DNA from: Glycomyces fuscus
GTDB lineage: Bacteria > Actinomycetota > Actinomycetes > Streptosporangiales > Streptosporangiaceae
NCBI GenBank assembly: GCA_002529455.1
Contig: NYMS01000004.1
Location: 124,001 to 188,000 of the forward strand
Reading direction: 5' to 3'
DNA: 64,000 bases
Shown piece after piece: positions 44,006-52,681 of this stretch. Both the position numbers and the translations under genes were made by a program. The stretch's first letter is position 1. Every line of letters starts with the position of its first letter. The notes beneath the pieces are model-generated. The model searched no databases and had not been told where the DNA came from. It worked only from the letters and a program-made list of their open reading frames with translations.

Positions 44006-45247
44006 TCACAGGAACGGCCGCCAGGGGGCCAGCACGGCCTCACCGAACTTGGCGTACCAGGGGCGGTCCCGCCACTCCCGCTCGGTCAGCTCGTAGGCGT
44101 TGGCGAGGTCGTTGGCGAAGACCTCCTCCAGGTGCTTGGCCACGCCCTCGTCGAAGATCTCCACGTTGATCTCGTAGTTGCCCGTCAGGCTCAGCCGGTC
44201 CACGTTGGCGGTGCCGATCGTGGACCAGCGGCCGTCCACCGTCGCCGTCTTGGCGTGCACCATGGCGTCGCGGTACAGCCACAGGCGCACGCCGCCGCGC
44301 AGCAGCACCGAGTACTGGCTGCGGGAGATCCAGTCCGCGACGACGTGGTTGGACTCCTCCGGCACGAGGATGTTGACGTCCACGCCGCGCTCCACCGCGT
44401 CGACCAGGGCGCTCTGGAACTCCCGGTCGGGCATGAAGTAGGCCTGGGTGAACAGCACCCGCTCCTTGGCCCGGTCGATGGCCTCCAGGAACATCGCCCG
44501 GATGGGGTAGATGAGCATCTCGGGCACGTTGCGGTGCACGCGGAAGTGCGCGTCCCAGTCGGCCTCGCCCAGCCCCTCCAGCTCGGGCTGGCGGGACCGG
44601 CGGTTCATGTTCCAGAAGTCGCTGAAGGCGTTCTCCAGCTCCCACACCGCCGGGCCGGTCACGCGCAGGTGGGTGTCGCGCCAGTCGGTGGCGTAGAGCG
44701 AGCCCACGTTGTACCCGCCGACGAAGCCCACCTCGCCGTCGACGGTGAGGATCTTGCGGTGGTCGCGGCCGGACTTGCGGATGTTCAGCAGCAGCACGCC
44801 GGGCCGGAAGGCCGGGTACTCCAGCACGCGGACGTTGGACGGGAAGCGGAAGAAGGACCGGGGCACCACCAGGTTCGCGAAGCCGTCGTAGACGACGTAC
44901 ACCTCGACGCCCCGGTCGGCCGCCTCGATGAGCGCGCGCTTGAACCGCTGGCCCACCCGGTCGTCCTTGACGATGTAGGACTCGAACAGGACGCGGCGCC
45001 GGGCCCCCCGGATCGCCTCGATCATGTCCTCGAACAGGTCCTCGCCGTAGGTGTACACGGTGGCCGTGGTCCCGCTGTCGCCGACCGGCAGCTCGGTCGG
45101 CTCCGTGCGGGGGAAGAAGGCCCGGCGCGGCCGCACCTTCCTGCGCCAGTGGTTGACCCCCATGAGGGTCGCCGCCACGGCGACCTGGGTGGTCACCAGC
45201 CCGACGAGCCCCCACTTGGCCACCGAGGTGATGGTGGAGCGTCGCAC
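44006..45247 (-). CDS. Phospholipase D-like / cardiolipin synthase family protein
   Basis: 413 residues. An N-terminal membrane helix (LVGLVTTQVAVAATLMGV) is followed by two HKD motifs: DHRKILTVDGEVGFVGGYNVG (broken form HxKx4D) and VHAKTATVDGRWSTIGTANVD. This is the ClsA/B type that condenses phosphatidylglycerol (or PG with CDP-DAG-like donors) at the membrane to give cardiolipin. Single gene; a 144-bp gap separates it from the next minus-strand gene. Confidence 0.9.
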   Translation of the reverse strand: MRRSTITSVAKWGLVGLVTTQVAVAATLMGVNHWRRKVRPRRAFFPRTEPTELPVGDSGTTATVYTYGEDLFEDMIEAIRGARRRVLFESYIVKDDRVGQRFKRALIEAADRGVEVYVVYDGFANLVVPRSFFRFPSNVRVLEYPAFRPGVLLLNIRKSGRDHRKILTVDGEVGFVGGYNVGSLYATDWRDTHLRVTGPAVWELENAFSDFWNMNRRSRQPELEGLGEADWDAHFRVHRNVPEMLIYPIRAMFLEAIDRAKERVLFTQAYFMPDREFQSALVDAVERGVDVNILVPEESNHVVADWISRSQYSVLLRGGVRLWLYRDAMVHAKTATVDGRWSTIGTANVDRLSLTGNYEINVEIFDEGVAKHLEEVFANDLANAYELTEREWRDRPWYAKFGEAVLAPWRPFL

Positions 45248-45391
45248 AGTCGCCTCCCGAGCAGGGACCTCCGCGGTGCCGGGCCCGACCGCGGACGCCC
45301 CTGGTACAAAGTGGACGTCAACCGTATCCCGGGGCGCCGGCGGACGGCGGCGCGTCCGCCCCGTGTCCTCCGTGACACAGGACTCTTCCCC

Positions 45392-46189
45392 CTACCCCCG
45401 TTCCCGGCGGCGGAACGCCACCAGCTCCGTGGTCGGGCTCTCCCTGCGGCCCCGGACCAGGCGCCGCTCCAGCGGGTACAGCGCCGCACCAGCGAGCCAG
45501 CCGGTCGGCGCGGTGAGGGTGGCCGCGCGCAGGGCCCCTCCCCACGCCTTGCGCCACGGCGCGGGGGCGTCCACCTGGGCGTTCATCAGCATGAGCATGG
45601 GCACCCGGCGGACCAGGTCGAACCCGGCCCGGTCCGCGGTGTCCGTGATCCACTCCAGGGTGCGGTTGACCTGGTGCTCGCCGCGCTGCTCGGGGCGGCG
45701 GAGGCAGTTCTCGGAGACCAGGAGGAGGCCGCCGGGGCGCAGCACCCGGGCGAACTCGCCGACGGCCCGGGTGTAGCGCTCGTCGTCGGTGATGTGGAAG
45801 AGCACGTCCATGCAGGACAGCGCGTCGAAGGAGTCGTCGTCGAAGGCGTCGAGGTCGGCGGCGTCCTGGCGGACGAACCGGTGGTCGGGGAACCTGCCGC
45901 GCAGGCGCTGCACGGCCGCGTCGGTCATGTCGCACCCGGTGACGTCCCCGACGCCCATCCGCTCCCACAGGCGCACGTAGAAGCCGGTGCCGCTGCCCAC
46001 GTCGAGGACGCTGGCGCCGGACCGGCCGGGGGTCAGCCGGGCGGCCTCGCGCAGGAACACCTCCTCGCGCACCTTGTACATCCACGTGTTGAAGGGGCGG
46101 CCCAGGGCCCGGTAGCCGACGCCGCTCTCGGTCCAGTCGCCTTCGAGACGGCGTTCCCAGAAGTCTCGCAGTTCGCTGTGCGTAGCCAT
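45392..46189 (-). CDS. Class I SAM-dependent methyltransferase
   Basis: 265 residues from ATG 46189. SAM-binding motif I VLDVGSGTGFYVRLWERMG, then TGCDMTDAAVQRLRGRFPDHRF, FDALSCMDVLFHITDDERY and LRPGGLLLVSEN. The substrate is unknown; the C-terminal part (PAPWRKAWGGALRAATL...LYPLERRL) resembles methyltransferases of glycan or lipid modification. Minus-strand gene 140 bp from the next methyltransferase; whether they are linked is unclear. Confidence 0.9.
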   Translation of the reverse strand: MATHSELRDFWERRLEGDWTESGVGYRALGRPFNTWMYKVREEVFLREAARLTPGRSGASVLDVGSGTGFYVRLWERMGVGDVTGCDMTDAAVQRLRGRFPDHRFVRQDAADLDAFDDDSFDALSCMDVLFHITDDERYTRAVGEFARVLRPGGLLLVSENCLRRPEQRGEHQVNRTLEWITDTADRAGFDLVRRVPMLMLMNAQVDAPAPWRKAWGGALRAATLTAPTGWLAGAALYPLERRLVRGRRESPTTELVAFRRRERG

Positions 46190-46329
46190 GGGACCACTGT
46201 CACACCGCGCCCGCGGGAAGTCCCGCCGAAGCGCCGGAACAGCCCCGGCGAGCCGCGTGCGCCCGGTTTTCGGACAGCCCTGCACCCCGCAGGCGAAGGA
46301 CCGGATTCCGGGCCCCGGCCGTCCGCCGC

Positions 46330-46920
46330 TCAGGAGACGCGGTGGGCGGCCACGCGCTCCACGAACCCCAGCGCGGTCCGGTCGTGGTGGTCGACCGCGA
46401 AGCCCACGTCGAGGGCCACGTACCGGGGCAGCCGGCGGGGCCGCTCCTTGCGGGCCTCCCGGGCGCGCAGGGGCCAGCGGGTGTACTCGACGTGGTCGAC
46501 CAGCAGCAGGATCCCGCCCGGCCTCAGGACGCGGTGCATCTCGGACAGGGCGCGGTACTGGTCGGGGATGGTGCACAGGGCGAGCGCGCACAGGACGGTG
46601 TCGAACTCCTGGTCGGCGAAGGGCAGGTCCTGCGCGTCGCCCTCGCGCAGGGTGAAGCTCCCCTCCAGTCCGGCGGCCCGCTCCCGGGCCCGGTCCAGCA
46701 TGCCGGGGCTCAGGTCCACCCCGGTGACCTCCACACCGTCCCGGTAGTACGGCAGGTTCTGGCCGGTGCCCACGGCGACCTCCAGGACCCGGCCGCGCGC
46801 CCCGGCGCACAGCCGGGCGCGGGTGCGGCCGAGCACGGCCCGCTGCACCCCCGCGCCGCGGTCGTAGCCCCGCGACATCCGATCCCACTCGCCGCGCACC
46901 CGCTCGGTCCGCTCGTCCAC
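46330..46920 (-). CDS. Class I SAM-dependent methyltransferase (UbiE-like)
   Basis: 196 residues from GTG 46920, preceded by gaggagg. WDRMSRGYDRGAG, VLEVAVGTGQNLPYYRDGVEVTGVDLSPGMLDRARE, LREGDAQDLPFADQEFDTVLCALALCTIP and LRPGGILLLVDH are the motif order of UbiE/MenG-like enzymes, and the short length matches the small phosphatidylethanolamine- or metalloid-type members. Substrate unknown. Divergent from the MerR gene with only 58 bp between, so probably controlled by it. Confidence 0.9.
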   Translation of the reverse strand: MDERTERVRGEWDRMSRGYDRGAGVQRAVLGRTRARLCAGARGRVLEVAVGTGQNLPYYRDGVEVTGVDLSPGMLDRARERAAGLEGSFTLREGDAQDLPFADQEFDTVLCALALCTIPDQYRALSEMHRVLRPGGILLLVDHVEYTRWPLRAREARKERPRRLPRYVALDVGFAVDHHDRTALGFVERVAAHRVS

Positions 46921-46943
46921 GGTGTCCTCCTCAGTTCGGTTCC

Positions 46944-46978
46944 TTGACCGGAGCCCCAGTGTGGAAGTTAATGTCCAC
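46944..46978 (+). promoter_or_regulatory. MerR-type promoter/operator; leaderless merR start
   Basis: TTGACC (46944-46949) and TAATGT (46969-46974) are 19 bp apart, the long spacer typical of MerR-controlled promoters. The dyad gtgga...tccac (46961-46978, centre ttaa) overlaps the -10. The ATG at 46979 would be at the transcript start. The methyltransferase start lies 24 bp away on the other strand. Confidence 0.55.
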
Positions 46979-47434
46979 ATGAAGTCAAGCGAGTCGGAGC
47001 TGTCCATCGGCGAACTGGCCGAACCCTTCGGACTGGCCACCCACGTGCTGCGGCACTGGGAGTCGGTCGGCGTCCTGGAACCGTCCCGCCGCGCGGGCGG
47101 CCAGCGCCGGTACACGCCCGAGCAGCGCCTGCGGGTGGCGCTGGTGCTGCGCGCCCAGGAGGCCGGGTTCAGCCTGGAGCAGATCCGCGAACTGTTCGGC
47201 GCCGCGGACGGGGCGGCGCGGCGCGAGCGCCTGGTCGAACACCTGGCACGGCTGGACGAGCGCCTGGCCCGGCTGCGGGCGGTCCGCGACATGGTGGCGC
47301 ACACGCTCTCCTGCGAGGCCCCGGACATCCTGGAGTGCCCGACCATGAGGGCGGTGCTGGAGGAGGACGCGGTGTCGGAGTGCGGTGCTATGCATGACCG
47401 CACACACCCTCCGAGACTCCGGGAGTCCCCTTGA
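46979..47434 (+). CDS. MerR family transcriptional regulator
   Basis: 151 residues from ATG 46979. N-terminal MerR winged helix: LSIGELAEPFGLATHVLRHWESVGVLEPSRRAGGQRRYTPEQ, then a dimerisation helix and a C-terminal part with Cys residues in LSCEAPDILECP and SECGAMH, possibly a metal- or redox-sensing site. Likely regulates the divergent methyltransferase at 46920 and itself. Its stop overlaps the TTG start of the first STM4015 paralogue by four bases, so it may also be coupled to that gene. Confidence 0.9.
   Translation: MKSSESELSIGELAEPFGLATHVLRHWESVGVLEPSRRAGGQRRYTPEQRLRVALVLRAQEAGFSLEQIRELFGAADGAARRERLVEHLARLDERLARLRAVRDMVAHTLSCEAPDILECPTMRAVLEEDAVSECGAMHDRTHPPRLRESP
47380..47425 (+). 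promoter_or_regulatory. Conserved upstream element of STM4015 copy 1
   Basis: gtcggag..gcggtgctatgcatgacc followed by cacaccctccgag lies inside the merR 3' end. The same arrangement recurs before copy 2 (48509-48555) and partly before copy 3 (49630-49660, gctgctagatatgtgcc), suggesting a copied promoter with -10-like tatgcat/tagatat. Confidence 0.4.
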
Positions 47435-48453
47435 CCTTCAGCACCCACCGGACCGAGCTCGCCGGACTGCCCGTCGCGGGCTACCTGGAGGCCCGCCACC
47501 TGGTCCGGGGCGGGGAGGCCGCCCCGCACGGCGCCCCGTCCCCGGAGAGGGACGGCCTCGCCGACCCGGGATCGGTGGCCTGGCGGTTGGACCGGTACTG
47601 CCGCGGGGAGGAGGTGCCGGAGGACCCCCGGGAGTACCTGGAGGGCTTCCTGGAGTTCGTCGGCGCCCCGGCCGCGGTCCGCGCCCTGGTGGTCGGCGGG
47701 TTGGTGGAGGGCTTCGATGTGGGCTCCTCCGACGCCGTCCGCGACGCCCTGGTGGAACTCGCTCCGCGCCTGCCCGGCCTGCGCTCCCTCTTCTACGCCG
47801 ACCTGACCTTCGAGGAGTGCGAGGCGTCGTGGATCGAGCACGGGGACCTGTCCCGGCTGGTGAACGCCTTTCCCGGTCTGGTCGGGTTCGCGGTGCGCGG
47901 CACCGCCCGCCTGGGACTGGAGGCGCTGGAGCACGACGGGCTGCGCCGCCTCGCCCTCCAGGGCGGGGGACTGCCCGGCAGGCTCACCCGCGAGGTCGTC
48001 TCCTCCCGGCTCCCCGCCCTGGAGCACCTGGAGCTGTGGCTGGGGACCGAGGACTACGGCGGCGACACCACGGCGGAGGACCTCGCCCCGGTGCTGTCCG
48101 GCGAGGCCTTCCCCGCGCTGCGCTCGCTGGGACTGCGCAACGCCGAGCACACGGGCGCCTGGGTGCGGGTCCTCGCCGAGGCCCCCGTCACGCGCGGCCT
48201 GCACACCCTGGACCTGTCCCTGGGCACCCTGCGCGACAAGGACGTCGCGCCCCTGCTGGGGTCGCCCGTGTTCCGCGGACTCGGGAAGCTGGACCTGCAC
48301 CACCACTACCTGTCCGAGGAGGCGGAGAAGGAGGTCCGCGCGGCGCTCGCCGGGGCCGGGGTGGAGGTCGACCTGTCCGAACGCGAGGAGCCGGAGGTCG
48401 ACACGTACGACGGGGAGACCGAGACCTACTACTACACGGCCGTCTCCGAGTAG
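47431..48453 (+). CDS. STM4015 family leucine-rich-repeat protein, copy 1
   Basis: 340 residues from TTG 47431 (4-bp overlap with merR stop). N-terminal THRTELAGLPVAGY, then a leucine-rich-repeat-like body (LPGLRSLFYADLTFEECEASWIEHGDL; HDGLRRLALQGGGLPGRL; LPALEHLELWLG; FPALRSLGLRNAEHTG; GLGKLDLHHHYLSEE) and an acidic linker ending YYYTAVSE. STM4015 proteins occur with STM4011-STM4014 genes; function unknown. The conserved last ~7 residues could be a tail recognised or modified by the cluster enzymes. First of three tandem copies; it is the least similar in the N-terminal linker. Confidence 0.88.
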   Translation: MTFSTHRTELAGLPVAGYLEARHLVRGGEAAPHGAPSPERDGLADPGSVAWRLDRYCRGEEVPEDPREYLEGFLEFVGAPAAVRALVVGGLVEGFDVGSSDAVRDALVELAPRLPGLRSLFYADLTFEECEASWIEHGDLSRLVNAFPGLVGFAVRGTARLGLEALEHDGLRRLALQGGGLPGRLTREVVSSRLPALEHLELWLGTEDYGGDTTAEDLAPVLSGEAFPALRSLGLRNAEHTGAWVRVLAEAPVTRGLHTLDLSLGTLRDKDVAPLLGSPVFRGLGKLDLHHHYLSEEAEKEVRAALAGAGVEVDLSEREEPEVDTYDGETETYYYTAVSE

Positions 48454-48508
48454 TCCCCAGGACCGCCGGGGCGCCTCCGGACCGCCCGTGCCCGGGCGTC
48501 CGGGGAGC

Positions 48509-48555
48509 GTCGGTGCGCGCTGGTAGGCATGGACGCACACCCTCCGAACCCCTGG
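48509..48555 (+). promoter_or_regulatory. Conserved upstream element of STM4015 copy 2
   Basis: cgtcggtgcgcgctggtaggcatgg followed by acgcacaccctccgaa matches the element before copy 1. It supports duplication of gene plus promoter. Confidence 0.4.
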
Positions 48556-48563
48556 GAGAGACC

Positions 48564-49613
48564 GTGGCCTTCGAGACCCACCTGACCGAGTTCGCCGGAC
48601 TGCCCGTCGTGGAGTACCGCTCCCCCGAGGAGTGGGCGCGGGAGGCGGAGAAGGATCGCGAGAGAGCGGAGCGGCGGGGCCGGGGCTTCACCGACCCCGG
48701 CCCGTACCCGCCCCCGGCACTGGCCGCGGCCCTGGCCGACCCCGGGTCGGCGGCCTGGCGCCTCAGCGCCGACGAGGAGCCCTCGGACCACTATCGGCGG
48801 TTCACCGCGCAGGTGGACCAGGACCGGGTCGCCGCCGTCGTGCTCGGGGACATGCGGGAGACCTTCTCCGTGCAGTGCCCCGACCCCCTCAAGCGCGCCC
48901 TCCTGGAGGTGGCGCCGGACCTGACCGGGCTGCGCTCCCTCTTCTACTGCGATGTGACCTACGAGCAGCTCGAGGTCTCGTGGCTCGAACTGGGCGACAT
49001 GGCACCGGTCCTGGACGCCCTCCCCCGGCTGACCGAGTTCGCGGTGCGCGGCACGGGTGGCATGAGCCTGCACGTGCCCCGGCACGACTCGCTGCGCCGC
49101 CTCACCCTCCAGGGGGGCGGGCTGCCCGCCGGACTCACCCGCGAGGTCGTCTCGTCCGGTTACCCGGCACTGGAGCACCTGGAGCTGTGGCTGGGCGTGG
49201 AGAACTACGGGGGTGACACCACCCCGGAGGACCTCGCACCCGTCCTGTCCGGCGAGGCCTTCCCCCGGCTGCGATCGCTGGGGCTGCGCAACGCCGAGCA
49301 CACCGACGACTGGGTTCCGGTCCTCGCCGAGGCCCCCGTCGCCTCGCGCCTGCACACCCTGGACCTGTCCCTGGGCACCCTCACCGACAAGGGCGGACAG
49401 GCCCTGGTCGAGGCCGCAGCCGCGTTCGGGCACCTGAAGCGGCTCGACCTGCACCGCCACTACCTGTCCGAGGAGATGAGCGAGCAGGTCCGGGCCGCCT
49501 TCGCCGGGACCGGTGTGGACGTGGACCTGTCCGGCCGCGAGGTCGGCAGCGACTGGGAGGACGAGAACTTCGACTACGACTCGGCCGGCTACTACACGGC
49601 CGTCGCCGAGTAG
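48564..49613 (+). CDS. STM4015 family leucine-rich-repeat protein, copy 2
   Basis: 349 residues from GTG 48564 (gggagag upstream). Same layout as copy 1: THLTEFAGLPVVEY at the N-terminus, a variable Glu/Arg-rich linker, LRR body (LTGLRSLFYCDVTYEQLEVSW; YPALEHLELWLGVENYGGDT; FPRLRSLGLRNAEHTDDW; HLKRLDLHRHYLSEE) and acidic linker DWEDENFDYDSAG before YYTAVAE. Much of the central part is nearly identical to copies 1 and 3, whereas linkers differ. Function unknown. Confidence 0.88.
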   Translation: MAFETHLTEFAGLPVVEYRSPEEWAREAEKDRERAERRGRGFTDPGPYPPPALAAALADPGSAAWRLSADEEPSDHYRRFTAQVDQDRVAAVVLGDMRETFSVQCPDPLKRALLEVAPDLTGLRSLFYCDVTYEQLEVSWLELGDMAPVLDALPRLTEFAVRGTGGMSLHVPRHDSLRRLTLQGGGLPAGLTREVVSSGYPALEHLELWLGVENYGGDTTPEDLAPVLSGEAFPRLRSLGLRNAEHTDDWVPVLAEAPVASRLHTLDLSLGTLTDKGGQALVEAAAAFGHLKRLDLHRHYLSEEMSEQVRAAFAGTGVDVDLSGREVGSDWEDENFDYDSAGYYTAVAE

Positions 49614-49689
49614 GGCCCGCGCCGTCCGTCATGTCACCGCGAGCTGCTAGATATGTGCCTGCCCGAAACCCCAAGGTAGGAGCCCCCCG

Positions 49690-50712
49690 ATGCTGAACAA
49701 CCACCACGTCACCGAGTTCGCGGGCCTGCCCGTGGTCGAGTTCCCCGCGGTCGGGGCCGAGGAGGGCGACGCCTACGCCGAGGAGCCCGCCCAGTCCGCC
49801 GAGGCGCTGGCCGCCGCGGTCGCCGACCCCGGCTCGGTGGCGTGGCGGCTGCGCGTCTCGTCGGTCTACCCGGCCGAGGACTTCGGGGACTACCTCGCCC
49901 GCTTCCTCGCGGCCGTGGACACCGGCCGGGTCCGGGCCCTGATCGTCGGCGGTTGGGGCGACTTCGAGGAGGAGCCGCCCTCCACCGTCCCGCGCGACGC
50001 GCTCATCGGCAGTGCCGACGCCTTCCCCGGTCTGCGGGCGCTGTTCTTCGGCGAGATCCTCCAGGAGGAGTACGAGATCTCCTGGATCCACCAGACCGAC
50101 CTGGCGCCCCTGGTGGCGGCGTTCCCCCGGTTGGAGGAACTGACCGTGCGCGGCACCGGCGACCCCTACCTGGGCGACGGCAGGCTGGAGATGGCCCTGG
50201 CCGAGCACACCGGCCTGCGGACCCTGGTCCTCCAGAGCGGCGGCCTGCCCGGCCGGGTCTCGCGCGAGGTCGCCGCCTCGCCGCTGCCCGCGCTGGAGAA
50301 CCTCGAACTGTGGCTGGGCGTGGAGGCCTACCGGGGCGACACCACCCCCGACGACCTGGCGCGGGTGCTCTCCGGCGAGGCCTTCCCCGCGCTGCGCTCG
50401 CTGGGACTGCGCAACGCCGAGGACGTCGACGACTGGATCCCCGTCCTGGCCCAGGCCCCCGTCCTGGCCTCCCTGGACTCCCTGGACCTGTCCCTGGGCA
50501 TCCTCACCGACAGGGGCGGACAGGCCCTGGTGGAGGCCGCGTCCGCGTTCGCCGGGCTGCGCCGCCTGGACCTGCACCACCACTACCTGTCCGAGGACGT
50601 GTGCGCACGGATCCGCGGGGCCCTGCCCGGCGTGGAGGTGGACCTGTCCGAGCACCGGGAGCCGTACACCCACGGGGGCGAGCCGTACTACTACACGGCC
50701 GTCGCCGAATGA
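49690..50712 (+). CDS. STM4015 family leucine-rich-repeat protein, copy 3
   Basis: 340 residues from ATG 49690 (aaggtagga ahead). NHHVTEFAGLPVVEFP, linker rich in Glu/Ala, then LRR repeats (FPGLRALFFGEILQEEYEISW; LPALENLELWLGVEAYRGDT; FPALRSLGLRNAEDVDDW; GLRRLDLHHHYLSED) and the tail GGEPYYYTAVAE. Its stop overlaps the STM4014 start (ATGA), so this copy is directly coupled to the enzymes. Three STM4015 genes before one enzyme set is notable; one is what I would expect of this locus. Confidence 0.88.
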   Translation: MLNNHHVTEFAGLPVVEFPAVGAEEGDAYAEEPAQSAEALAAAVADPGSVAWRLRVSSVYPAEDFGDYLARFLAAVDTGRVRALIVGGWGDFEEEPPSTVPRDALIGSADAFPGLRALFFGEILQEEYEISWIHQTDLAPLVAAFPRLEELTVRGTGDPYLGDGRLEMALAEHTGLRTLVLQSGGLPGRVSREVAASPLPALENLELWLGVEAYRGDTTPDDLARVLSGEAFPALRSLGLRNAEDVDDWIPVLAQAPVLASLDSLDLSLGILTDRGGQALVEAASAFAGLRRLDLHHHYLSEDVCARIRGALPGVEVDLSEHREPYTHGGEPYYYTAVAE

Positions 50713-51845
50713 CCCCCGGACGCCCCCTGGTCGTGGTGGGGGTCCCCGGCCACCGGCGCCTGGAGCTCTTCGGCGCCGCGGCCGGGGCACGGGGCCTTCC
50801 CGGACCGGTGGTCGTGCCGTGGCGCGCGCTGGCCTCCGGACCGGTGGAGCTGCCGCGGGACGCCCTGGTCCGGGTGGACTCCCCGGGCGGCGACGCGGAG
50901 ACCGAGCGCCTGCTGCGGGGCTGGGAGCACACCCCCGACCTGTACCGGGCCGAGGGCACCGCCGACCAGCACGCCGGGTTCCGGGCCGCGCTGGACCGGC
51001 TCGCGGCCGCGGCGCGCGCCACGCCGGGCGCGGCCCTGCTCCAGGAGCCCGCCGACCTGGTGGACATGTGCGACAAGCGGCGCTGCCACGCCCGTCTGGC
51101 GGCGGCCGGGGTGCCGGTGGCGCCCGCCCTGCCCGGGCCGGTCACCGGCTACGCGTCGCTGCGCGCGGCGATGGACGCCCACCGCTGGCCGAGGGTGTTC
51201 GTCAAGCCCGCGCACGGCTCCTCGGCCTCCGGCGTGGTGGCCCTGGCCACCGCCCCGGGCGGACGGATCCGCGCGGTGACCTCCGCCGACCTGGTCCGGG
51301 GCGCCGACGGGTCCGTGGAGCTGTACAACAGCCTGCGGCTGCGCGCCTACACCCGCGAGGAGGACGTCGCGGCGGTGGTGGACGCCCTGGCCCCCGACCG
51401 CCTGCACGTGGAGCGGTGGGTGCCCAAGGCGGGGTTCGACGGCAGGACCGTGGACCTGCGCGTGGTGGTGGTCGCGGGCCGGGCCACCCACGTCGTGGTG
51501 CGCTCCTCCTCCTCACCCATGACCAACCTGCACCTGGGCAACGCCAGGGGGGACCTGGCGGCCCTGCGGGCGTCGGTCGGCCCGCACGCCTGGGCGAAGG
51601 CCGTGGCCACCGCCGAGGCCGCCGCCGCGTGCTTCCCGCGCACCCTGCACGCCGGGGTGGACCTGCTGGCCTCACCGGGGTGGCGGGAGTTCACCGTGTG
51701 CGAGGTCAACGCCTTCGGCGACCTGCTCCCCGGCGTGCTGCACGAGGGCCGCGACACCTACGCCGAGCAGCTGCACGCCCTGGCCACCGGCCGGTTCCCC
51801 GTACCCGAAACCGAGAGCACATGCACAGCACCGCACCCGACATGA
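50709..51845 (+). CDS. STM4014 family ATP-grasp-like protein
   Basis: 378 residues from ATG 50709. ATP-grasp features: RVFVKPAHGSSASGVVAL (central Lys and flexible loop), LHVERWVPKAGFDGRTVDLRVVVVAGRATHVVVRSS, and the C-terminal acidic/Asn metal site in FTVCEVNAFGDLLPG. ATP-grasp enzymes link a carboxylate to an amine or thiol via acyl-phosphate, so it could ligate an amino acid or close an amide/ester. Always with STM4011-4015 relatives; exact reaction unknown. Starts in the stop of copy 3 and runs into the STM4013 start. Confidence 0.87.
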   Translation: MTPGRPLVVVGVPGHRRLELFGAAAGARGLPGPVVVPWRALASGPVELPRDALVRVDSPGGDAETERLLRGWEHTPDLYRAEGTADQHAGFRAALDRLAAAARATPGAALLQEPADLVDMCDKRRCHARLAAAGVPVAPALPGPVTGYASLRAAMDAHRWPRVFVKPAHGSSASGVVALATAPGGRIRAVTSADLVRGADGSVELYNSLRLRAYTREEDVAAVVDALAPDRLHVERWVPKAGFDGRTVDLRVVVVAGRATHVVVRSSSSPMTNLHLGNARGDLAALRASVGPHAWAKAVATAEAAAACFPRTLHAGVDLLASPGWREFTVCEVNAFGDLLPGVLHEGRDTYAEQLHALATGRFPVPETESTCTAPHPT

Positions 51846-52681
51846 ACGCCGTGGTGGGCACGCACGACATCCTGCTGCTCACCCTGGACACCCTCCGCCA
51901 CGACGTGGCCGCCGAACTCGCCGAGGCGGGCCGCACCCCGAACCTGGCCCGGCTGCTGCCGGGCGGGCGGTGGGAGCGCAGGCACGCGCCCGCGAGCTTC
52001 ACCTACGCCTCCCACCTGGCGATGCTCGCCGGGTTCCTGCCCACCCCCGCCTCCCCCGGACCGCACCCGCGCCTGTTCGCCGCCGCGTTCCCCGGCAGCG
52101 TGTCCACCGCGCCCGGCACCTGGACCTTCGACACGCCCGACCTGGCCTCCGGGCTGGCCCGGGCCGGGTACCACACGGCCTGCGTGGGGGGCACGGGCTT
52201 CTTCAACCGGCGGTCGGCGGTGGGCTCGGTCATCCCGGACATGTTCGCCGAGAGCCACTGGGAGGAGTCCTTCGGCGTGACCGACCCGCGCTCCTTCGAG
52301 CACCAGGTGGCGTGCGCGGCCCGGATCGCCGGGGAGCGCCCCGCGGACCAGCCGCTGTTCCTGCTGCTCAACGTGTCGGCGCTGCACCAGCCCAACTGGT
52401 TCCACCTGCCCGGGGCCGTCCCGGAGGACGGCGACACCAGGAGCAGCCACGCGGCGGCCCTGGAGTACGTGGACCGGCACCTGCCGCCGCTGCTGGCCGC
52501 GATGTCGGCCCGCCGCCCCTGCTTCGCGATCGTGTGCTCCGACCACGGCACCGCCTACGGGGAGGACGGCTACACCGGCCACCGGATCGGCCACGAGACC
52601 GTGTGGACGGTCCCCTACGCCCACGCGTTCCTGCCCCGGGGACGCACCGCTCCCGCCGACGCCCAGGAGGCGACCGCGTGA
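51842..52681 (+). CDS. STM4013/SEN3800 family alkaline-phosphatase-fold hydrolase
   Basis: 279 residues from ATG 51842 (ATGA overlap with the STM4014 stop; ATG 51821 is the alternative with gagag upstream). DILLLTLDTLRHDVA has the metal Asp pair and a Thr nucleophile position, and CSDHGTAYGEDGYTGHRIGHETVWTVPYA has the second metal site (Asp-His, His), as in sulfatases/phosphodiesterases. It may cleave a phosphate or sulfate ester in the pathway. Stop overlaps the STM4012 start. Confidence 0.87.
   Translation: MNAVVGTHDILLLTLDTLRHDVAAELAEAGRTPNLARLLPGGRWERRHAPASFTYASHLAMLAGFLPTPASPGPHPRLFAAAFPGSVSTAPGTWTFDTPDLASGLARAGYHTACVGGTGFFNRRSAVGSVIPDMFAESHWEESFGVTDPRSFEHQVACAARIAGERPADQPLFLLLNVSALHQPNWFHLPGAVPEDGDTRSSHAAALEYVDRHLPPLLAAMSARRPCFAIVCSDHGTAYGEDGYTGHRIGHETVWTVPYAHAFLPRGRTAPADAQEATA

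Noticed and set aside
42988-44169. Long plus-strand ORF starting in tRNA-Arg (GSVAQGIEHRSPKAGAAGSNPAGA)
   Set aside because: This is translation of the tRNA-Arg itself; it has no ribosome-binding site and no domain.
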